Shown here: positions 56,896 through 64,000 of the stretch, piece after piece
How positions within the stretch are numbered: position 1 is the stretch's first letter
How the letters are laid out: each line of letters starts with the position of its first letter
Origin: Gyrodactylus bullatarudis
Taxonomy: Eukaryota; Platyhelminthes; Monogenea; Gyrodactylidea; Gyrodactylidae
Length of the DNA stretch: 64,000 bases
NCBI GenBank assembly: GCA_012064415.1
Contig: SSNU01000106.1
Coordinates: forward strand, 327,745 to 391,744
Direction: 5' to 3'
The notes under the pieces: model-generated
Told to the model about the DNA's origin: nothing
Seen by the model: the letters and a program-made list of their open reading frames with translations, nothing else
The model's database searches: none
Made by a program: the position numbers and the translations under genes

Positions 56896-58967
56896 GTGAG
56901 TTTATTTAGAAAGTTTCTCTATCTATGCCTATCTTGATTGATCGTTCATTATTGAGTTTATTTTTCAGGACGTCAGTTCTGGTTAATTTTTTAGTGAATC
57001 TCTCGCAGCCCCTACATATTTATCTTACTCCAAGAACCCTAATAAACCCTTCATGTCGCAAATTTATTTTAACTAATCAAACTAATTCAGAAACTTAAAT
57101 CTTTTTATCGTTTAATATAACAGAGGTTAAAATTGGCATTTTTAGGATTTAAAACTATCTTATCTTTTAAACTATGAAAGAAATTTCTGTGGTTCTAGTT
57201 GCTCTAGTTCTATCTGACTTGACAAATAATCTGACTTCACTATAATTGCATGAATCAATCTGGGAAATTCTTTTAGAATAATCAAGAGAACTTTCCATAT
57301 TCTATGAGTGGTTGAGGCTTGGTTGTTCCATCATTCTAACTTGTTTTAAAGATTCCTTTTACTTTAAAACAGCACCTCCCCTAAATAAGCTTATATTCTT
57401 CTATTTGTCGAAAATTCCCTTTTTCCAAACTAGGCAGTTGTTTATTGGAATTGAGAAATTCATCATTAATCAAGTTACAGATTTTCTTCTCACATTTTTA
57501 CTGTAACTTAAAAAGCTATTTCAAGTTGAATAAATGTTCATTTATCACAATTCTTCATGGAAATATTGAACAAGATTATTTCAAATGAGACAAATGTACT
57601 TTTAACAATATTCTCCTCAAATCGTGTTGATAGGATATCTCTGCTCAGATACAGATAAACATAATTTGGGATTAACAATTAAAATATTGAGACTCCCTAC
57701 TATACCGTAGCCGTTTTTCATACTGAAAATTTCCTAAAATTTTGTTTACAAAGGCATATATTTGTGACAAAACTGCTGTCAAGTAGCCTTACAAGATTTC
57801 AAGGCTTTTGAGAAATAGAGATCAGAACAGGTCAATTGCTATAGTTTACAATTGAATCGACCTTAATTTCTCTACGGTTTCATTTTAGATATTTAGTACG
57901 CTAACTGCTGATTTAATAAAATTGGCGCCAAATAAAAATTTGAATATAATTTTCGTTGATTTTCTTAAAAGTAAGCCATGTCATCCGTATTTCAGTAAAT
58001 CTTCATCATATTCGGGGTCTTGATGGAAAAATTAAGATTTTTGTAAAAACACTTCATATCAACCAACTTTACTGAGAAGTGAAAAGAACGTTTTTTAAAA
58101 ATCCAATTTGAAAATATTTTGATTGTCAGTTCTAAAAATAAGCATGAGCCCTTTAGACACAAATGGTGAAAATTGTCTGTCCGGCTTTGATATTTCATTA
58201 GCTTAGTGGGTAGAAGAAAATTAATCGAATCATTTCCCGCAGAGAGTTCAGTGTTTCGATATCCTTGCCAAAGATTCTGGGCAGCTTCCCTTTTTGTACA
58301 CCGTATGAGAGTGCAGACTTTTAATTTAAATATCAAATGGTTTACATAATTTCATCTATCTTCCTTTCTCGCATTTTTATATCTAAGAAAAGGATATATC
58401 TAAAGTAACGCGTATATTTCTTTTTGTTGTAGCTAGCTGCTACTGTTGTAGAATAAATCTTTTTTTGTATTTATTTTCCTTTTTTAATATCAAAAATTAT
58501 GTTCTTTTCTTTGATAGTTGTAAGGGTTTCCTAAATGGTTTTTACTAATAATCTTTCTTTTTCTTGTATTAGATTGTTATGTTTAAAATTGGGAACATGA
58601 TGGCTTTCTTTATCACACCCCTGAAATAATTTATTGAATGCAACATGAAAGTATGTGCTACAGTCTATTTAAAGTGAAAGAAATTCGATTTTTTACCATC
58701 TTGTAACATTATTCATTTTCACATGTAATCCTGTAACATTAATCATGTTTGGGTAGACGAAAGAACATCATTGAGACTTGGTTTTAGAGATTTAAATTTG
58801 CAATATAATCAAGTCCGAAGAAGGTTGATATCTCTTCCAACAGACCGTTGATATAGAGCTAAAGTTTGTTGATATGAAGTTGGGAATCTAAAATTCGAAT
58901 ACGTTAACATAAGATTTTTTGGAATCCTACTCATGTTGCCCACTTTTACGATTTGAAGAAAAAATAA

Positions 58968-60048
58968 GCTAAACTGAAGATGAGCCTAACACCCTATAAT
59001 CGTTAATATATCCCTTGTAAGTAGTTATTAATATAAAAATATAATATGATTCATTAAAATTTTCGATAAAAAGCATTAAACTCACAAAATAAATTTATTG
59101 ACAATATGACTTTACATCAAACTTTTCAGAACTAGTTCAGCAATAATTCCTGGATCAAGGTCAATGTTCAACTGAATACAAGAAGACTGGCCAGTTTTAA
59201 TCCAACACAATTATATTTGATCCTCAGTTATCAATAAATTACATTTAATACTTCAACATAAGACTAATTTCTCTCATTGACTTGAGTACTAAAATAATTA
59301 ATGCTACATGTGTAAACAAACATATTATTCAAAATTACAATTTGTATTTAAATTAACTCAATAGAAGACAACTAATATTCATCATATTTAAAAATCATCA
59401 TGCCTCAATCAAACATCTTCAATTTTCCTATCAGCGAGATATCTTTTGAGAATGCTGATAAAATGAACATAGTTGATTTGATGGCTAGTTATGACGATCA
59501 TTTGGAAACAATCAAACTCTGTCAGAGACTTGGATTGTTACCAACAAACCGGAAGCATACTTGTGGAGAAATCATGAAGCTGAACAAGAAGTCTCTGGCC
59601 TGTCGATCAGTATAAGTTTTTTTTGTAATAAGTGCAGGAAATTCATAAGTATTCGAACTGGTAGGTTTTGTTAATTAATTCTATTGAGTTAATTTAAATA
59701 CAAATTGTAATTTTGAATAATATTTTTTGTTTACACATGAGAGAAATTAGTCTTATGTTGAAGTATTAAATGTAATTTATTGATAACTGAGGATCAAATA
59801 TAATTGTGTTGGATTAAAACTGGCCAGTCTTCTTGTATTCAGTTGAACATTGACCTTGATCCAGGAATTATTGCTGAACTAGTTCTGAAAAGTTTGATGT
59901 AAAGTCATATTGTCAATAAATTTATTTTGTGAGTATTTAATGCTTTTTATTGAAAATTTTAATGAATCATATTATATTTTTATGTTAATAACTACTTACA
60001 AGGGATATATCAACGATTATAGGGTGTTACGCTCATCTTTAGTTTAGC
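58968..60048 (+). mobile_element. Merlin-like DNA transposon derivative with long inverted arms
   Basis: 1081 bp, starting GCTAAACTGAAGATGAGC and ending GCTCATCTTTAGTTTAGC. Inverted arms of about 370-400 bp (58968-59366 and 59679-60048), well conserved, with a few indels (about 30 bp extra near 59285 in the left arm). The 300-bp interior encodes a broken ISXO2/Merlin zinc ribbon. Flanks are A-rich (AAAAAATAA / CAAAAAAAT), so an 8- to 9-bp duplication is possible but not clean. Confidence 0.65.
59400..59670 (+). pseudogene. Merlin/ISXO2-like transposase N-terminal zinc ribbon, frameshifted
   Basis: 71 codons from an ATG, ending in a stop at 59613. The segment CQRLGLLPTNRKHTCGEIMKL, split here only by my reading, fits the start of Merlin-type transposases (a short helix, GLLP, then the first zinc ligands). 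After the stop, across a T8 run (59617-59624), another frame continues with FFCNKCRKFISIRTG, which fits the second half of the same ribbon (C-x2-C, then S-x-R-x-G). The DDE domain is missing, and the inverted arm begins soon after. At least one first-knuckle cysteine is replaced by histidine. Most likely a deletion derivative mobilised, if at all, by another copy. Confidence 0.55.
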
Positions 60049-60176
60049 CAAAAAAATTCTGAAAAAAATTATTTTATATGGTCATTTTTCAAATTTCGAT
60101 TTGGCGTCAAAATCCCATTTTTTCCAACTTTGAACTGAAAATTTTTATTGATTTGAAAGTGAAAGTGTGAGTTGTA

Positions 60177-60640
60177 ATGAGTATCCATTCTGTTGATGAT
60201 TTTACAGTTGGAAAATATTCTGTTTATATCGGAGATAGTAATACAAGGGGGGTTAGGTAAGTTTATTACAATAGAGTTAATAATTTCAAATTGATTGAAT
60301 GAGTTAGTGAAAAACTTATTGAGTTCAGAACAAAAATTCTGGTCAGTAAGTTGCGTGAAATTTTTTATAGATGAATTCTTATTAATATTGAGGAGTTTTC
60401 TAAATTTGGACCATCCAGTTTGTGGATTGGATTTGAGGGCCTGCATAACACAAGCTTCGAACGAATTCAATGAAATCAAATCAAATTTTGAAGAGTTGTT
60501 AAAAATTTTTTTTTGAATTGATGGTAGTTCTTGTGGCTTAAAAAATAAAAGAATTGGAAGTTAAATTCATTTTTTTCAAATAATGGGAAATTAAAATCAC
60601 CCAGGATTGTAATATTTTTAATATGAGTATATTACTTTAG
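60177..60640 (-). pseudogene. Non-LTR retrotransposon (CR1/jockey-like) fragment
   Basis: On the minus strand, 60640-60580 reads NITILGDFNFP, the conserved GDFN motif of the apurinic-type endonuclease of LINEs. A large internal deletion and a frame change follow. Then 60500-60180 reads as the linker before the reverse transcriptase: GWSKFRKLLN, LTDQNFCSELNKFFTNSF and ISDINRIFSNCK. No RT catalytic motifs remain. It is embedded in the centre of the fold-back element. The clade is uncertain. Confidence 0.6.
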
Positions 60641-61240
60641 AGTAGATATGATTGAGCATATTCGGTTTCTTGTCTTATAATGATCAACTTTTGATCACAC
60701 TCTCATTTTCATATCGATAAAAAATTTCAAAGTTCGAAAAAATGGGATTTTGACGCCAAATCGAAATTTGAAAAATGACCATATTTTTCATAAATAGATT
60801 TTTTTTCTCCAAATCGTAAAAGTGGGCAACATGAGTAGGATTCAAAAAAATCTTATGTTAACGTATTCGAATTTTTGATGAAAAAATCGAGGTTTTCATA
60901 AAAATCATAGATTCCCAACTTCATATCAATTAGCCATAGTTGATATAAAGATTTAAATCAGTCAAATACTGATCTGAGATCAACAAAAAACTCGAATTTG
61001 ACCGAGTAAGTTTTAAAAAACTATCCATAATTCATATTTCAATTTTTGAGAAAATAATTACCCAATATGACAAAATTTAGTTTTTTCTTGAAAAGAAAGT
61101 GTTTTGGATTACTTTTAAAGGCAAGTTTGGATTCTTTGACCAATGTTTATCTCAATAAATTTAATTGTTTTATATCATAGAAATCGATAAAAAAATTTAT
61201 TTTAAAAAACTGTATTTAATTAAAACAATCGATAAAGACC

Positions 61241-61340
61241 CGTTTGGTTTAATGGTTAAAATTGAATCGGTCAAGTCTCTCTCGAATCATAGTGTGATCG
61301 AATTTTAAAAAACGTCAAGGTATAGGTCGAATCCTTTCTT
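61241..61340 (+). other. Possible tRNA-derived SINE head
   Basis: TTTGGTTTAATGGTTAAAAT (61248-61267) resembles a Pol III A box, and AGGTCGAATCC (about 61330-61340) a B box. They are about 75 bases apart with no tRNA cloverleaf between them. I see no second clear copy in the window, so this is tentative. Confidence 0.25.
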
Positions 61341-63393
61341 CAAATTTCTATATCTTTTCCTTTGTAATAAAGATTGTTTAGAGGAAAAAACAAGGCTAAT
61401 TATAAAACCTAACACATTTTCGCTTCCAGGCATATGGTTGATTTATCCAAATAAACAGGCAAAAGAAAAAGAATATAAATTTGGTTGAAAACCTGCATTA
61501 ATAAATCTGGAATTTGTATATATATTTACACATGATACAATTCTGTTTATGGTTCAAATTGAAGAAATTTTAGTCACGGTAGGGATTGTAAAATGACTCA
61601 GAATCGAAAGGAAAATTTTCCCTCAATGTGGTTGTGTGTGGTCCATTGAGATGATGAGAAAAATAGAAGAGAAATCTTTATTAAAAAGAGATAGTTACTA
61701 TGAGTAGATCTGAACTAAATTAAAATTTTTATATTTCAGACTCTTCTTGTTTTGAAATGAAATCACTGCAATACAGAAAAATAATAATCTTAGAGTACAA
61801 GGTTTTCTATAATGTTCAAACTGATCTTAAAATCCAAGCAAGTGAAGGCGGTAAACTAACTCAAAACTTCATGAGGCCATTAAATTTTGACTCAAGTCCA
61901 AAAATTGTCCCAAGAAAACAAGAAAAATTGGTTGGTTACTCGATCATGTGTAATGAATTTCTCTAGGAGAGCCGTAAATTCATTAGTAGAGACCAGTCAT
62001 TTACTATTCCATAATTTGGGATTAAAATTCGAAATCACTAATTTCTCATTAGTTATATTTGCTTATATAAACCATCAGAATCGTGCGATTTTTCCAATAT
62101 TTCTGCTTTTTAGTCTCTGCTTTCTGTTCTTTCAGTACAAATTAGCAGAGCAATCCCTAATAATCCCTTAATAATTAAGTACGAGTTAGCAGTTCTATAC
62201 AAATTAGCTACAACACATACAGTTGGTTGAGTCGTTAAAAGAAGGGTTAATTCTAAAAATGACCCCGAAAATTTCCATTAATACCAAAAACTGTATATTC
62301 TTACTGTCTTATAAAGACTTAGCCAAAATTATCAAGATAAAATTGATAAAATAAAATAAAAGATGGAAAAACCTTTCCCTTAATTATGGACCAGAACTCA
62401 ACAACAAAAAAATGTGGTAGAATGCGTCGCAAAATGGGCTTTATAATTCTTACACTAAGTTACATTTTTTCGGCTCATTTGCATGGTCTTCCACGTTTCA
62501 TATTTATATTGTAAACTTTAATTGAGTAAACTTGTGAAAAACCCAGATTTTTTCTATCGAAAGTTTTATTTCAATCTTTAAGAAGAAGATTTATCTAGAA
62601 ATAAATTCATATAAAAAATTTGATATTTTTAATGGACGATTTTCTCTTATTTTATATAGACTTGCATTAAATGATTTAGCAAAGTGATAAAGACACTAAG
62701 AATATGCAACTTTAGACATCAATGGAAATTTTCCTGGTCATTTTTGGAATTAACTTTTAGTAATCCGTTTTTAGGACCTAAATATTTACATGGAGATTAA
62801 TTACAAAAGTTTTCAATTTACATTTCCTTTTTAATTACTATTACATGAATTACAACACTGTGTGTAAGCTATTTTTAGCCATCATCAACATGTGTGTGTG
62901 TTGCTATGCTTACTGTGAAGGGAAGAAAACATAAAAATGACGTAGTCAATGTAACTCTCCTTTAGTTCATTATTAATATCTATACAAGCACACACTGAAG
63001 GAAATGTAATCTATGATTAATTTGTTTCTAGTAATGATAAGAATAATATATATATTTGGGAATCTTTGTTCATTAAACGCCTAAATTTCCATCTATTTTA
63101 ACCTCAAACAGCCTGTTTGTCTTTGAACTCTTGAAGCCATGATGACAAGTACGTTTTATCTAATTCCCTTTTCAACCTAATGATTAATCGAAATACTTTC
63201 TTCAAGTATTTCTTTCCACATGTCAAAGAGATTTTTACAAGTGGTCCTATGAAATTGGGGAATTTTTTTTCATCAGTTACGTTTTTCCCAACAACCTATT
63301 TATTTGTAATACAGACAAAAATGGTTCATAAAAGAAAGAACTGGCTACCATGTTAGACTTTATTTAAAACACTAAAATTCTTTTTTTTTCCAG

Positions 63394-63582
63394 ATTACAA
63401 TATCCTTTCGTGAGAACAAAGGAATTGTAGTAACTAAAGTTGATGTCATTGATTTTGATGAAGGGAAAAATGCTGAAATCAACTTGTCCATAGACTCACC
63501 AAAGAAGGGATTTAATCTATTTACAATCAATGAAAATTCTAAAGATTTAATCCTAGCACGAGATCTCACAAAACATAATTTG
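63394..63582 (+). CDS. Protocadherin-like protein, exon 5 (middle of EC7), gene continues beyond the window
   Basis: Internal exon of 63 codons with a T9-CCAG acceptor and TTG|GTAAGT donor, phase 0 at both ends. It encodes FRENKG, the DFDEGKNAE calcium motif and an ARDLTKHNL stretch in place of the usual LDRE box. The exon stops just before the expected V-x-A-x-D-x-G strand, so another exon must follow. The remaining repeats, membrane segment and cytoplasmic tail are not visible. Exon 5 is the positional counterpart of exon 2. Confidence 0.92.
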
Positions 63583-64000
63583 GTAAGTATATTTTGGAAA
63601 TTGAAAAAAAACTATTTTAGGCTCCTGACAAGTCCAAATATTATATTACAACTCGTTTATTTTCGTTTTTGATAAATCAAAATTTAGTCATGAGTTAGGG
63701 GGTCACAAATATCATTTAATACAGAAAAAATGGCGAAATTTTCAAAAAAATATTGTATTTATAAAGCTTACGAAATAGTTAACTACCTGTAAGTGAATAT
63801 AAAAATAATGCAGATTCTTGCATCCTAACGTGTGATCAGTCATTTAATGAAATGAATAAAATTTTTATTGGAGTAATCAAAATCTCTCAGGCCTTACTAT
63901 GAGATTGAGACGCTTCGAAAACAATAATCAATTAAAATAAGATTTGTTTTCAAGTTACTATTTATTTTATAAGGGCTTACCCCAGAAAAAGTATAGCAAT
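63583..64000 (+). other. Intron 5, partial
   Basis: Starts GTAAGT after exon 5 and runs off the window. Nothing recognisable. Confidence 0.7.

Larger units (their letters stand above)
58860..60940. mobile_element. Fold-back element (TTGATATGAAGTT subfamily) with two nested insertions
   Basis: Left end GTTTGTTGATATGAAGTTGGG, right end CCCAACTTCATATCAATTAG. The left arm is split at about 58967/60049 by the Merlin-like element and its remainder ends near 60176. The LINE fragment occupies about 60177-60635, and the right arm is 60660-60935. Removing the insertions gives an element close in plan to 33299-34022. Confidence 0.65.
56896..63393 (+). other. Intron 4 of the cadherin gene (about 6.5 kb)
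   Basis: Donor GTGAGT, acceptor TTCCAG. It contains the nested fold-back/Merlin/LINE stack (58860-60940) and a fold-back scrap at 57900-58065. Nothing recognisable in 56900-57890, 58070-58850 or 61350-63390. A GGGTTAATTCTAAAAATGACC stretch at 62245 resembles a MULE end weakly. Confidence 0.85.

Noticed and set aside
60295..60516. 73-codon plus-strand ORF
   Set aside because: Antisense shadow of the LINE linker on the minus strand, which has recognisable family motifs.

Overview
This is AT-rich nuclear DNA from an animal, most likely an invertebrate. The evidence is one split gene with GT-AG introns that encodes tandem cadherin repeats, set in DNA crowded with eukaryotic transposon families: a Penelope-like element with hammerhead ribozymes, MULE, Merlin-like, piggyBac-like, hAT-like and mariner-like pieces, a non-LTR retrotransposon remnant, and several palindromic fold-back families. 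I cannot name the species from sequence alone. There are no operons, bacterial genes or CRISPR arrays.

Host gene. A protocadherin-like gene runs on the + strand from an ATG at 13834 to beyond the right edge. Five coding exons are visible: 13834-15258, 38607-38810, 54183-54422, 56701-56895 and 63394-63582. All have lengths divisible by three and join in phase 0, giving 751 codons: a signal peptide, six complete cadherin repeats (EC1-EC6) and part of EC7. The transmembrane and cytoplasmic parts lie outside the window. The introns are about 23.3, 15.4, 2.3 and 6.5 kb.

Upstream region (1-13833). No host gene is recognisable. It holds TTAA-flanked piggyBac-type elements (935-1800, 2365-2687), a repeat with an acidic 'SDGSES' segment (7911-9430), fold-back halves, and a 5'-truncated Penelope-like element (11684-12841) that sits inside one repeat and is itself interrupted by another.

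Intron 1 holds a MULE C-terminal remnant with a SWIM finger (17031-17363), a 52-bp tandem repeat, a long-TIR MITE (20671-20941), the C-terminus of a piggyBac-like transposase (23792-24172), a 285-codon antisense ORF of unknown family (31689-32546), a complete fold-back element (33299-34022) and a hAT-like MITE (37841-38037). Intron 2 holds a TTAA MITE nested in a longer inverted repeat (41352-42446), a mariner-like MITE inside a fold-back copy (43535-43917), and an intact 812-codon Penelope-like ORF on the - strand with pseudo-LTRs that carry hammerhead ribozyme motifs (48077-50862). Intron 3 holds a MULE-derived element with a 9-bp target duplication (54803-56038). Intron 4 holds a fold-back element (58860-60940) broken by a Merlin-like element with a frameshifted zinc ribbon and by a LINE fragment.

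Apart from the cadherin exons, and possibly the 285-codon ORF, everything identifiable is mobile DNA. The most interesting items are the ribozyme-bearing Penelope element, the orphan 285-codon ORF, the nested insertions that give relative ages, and the two-repeat periodicity of the cadherin exons.
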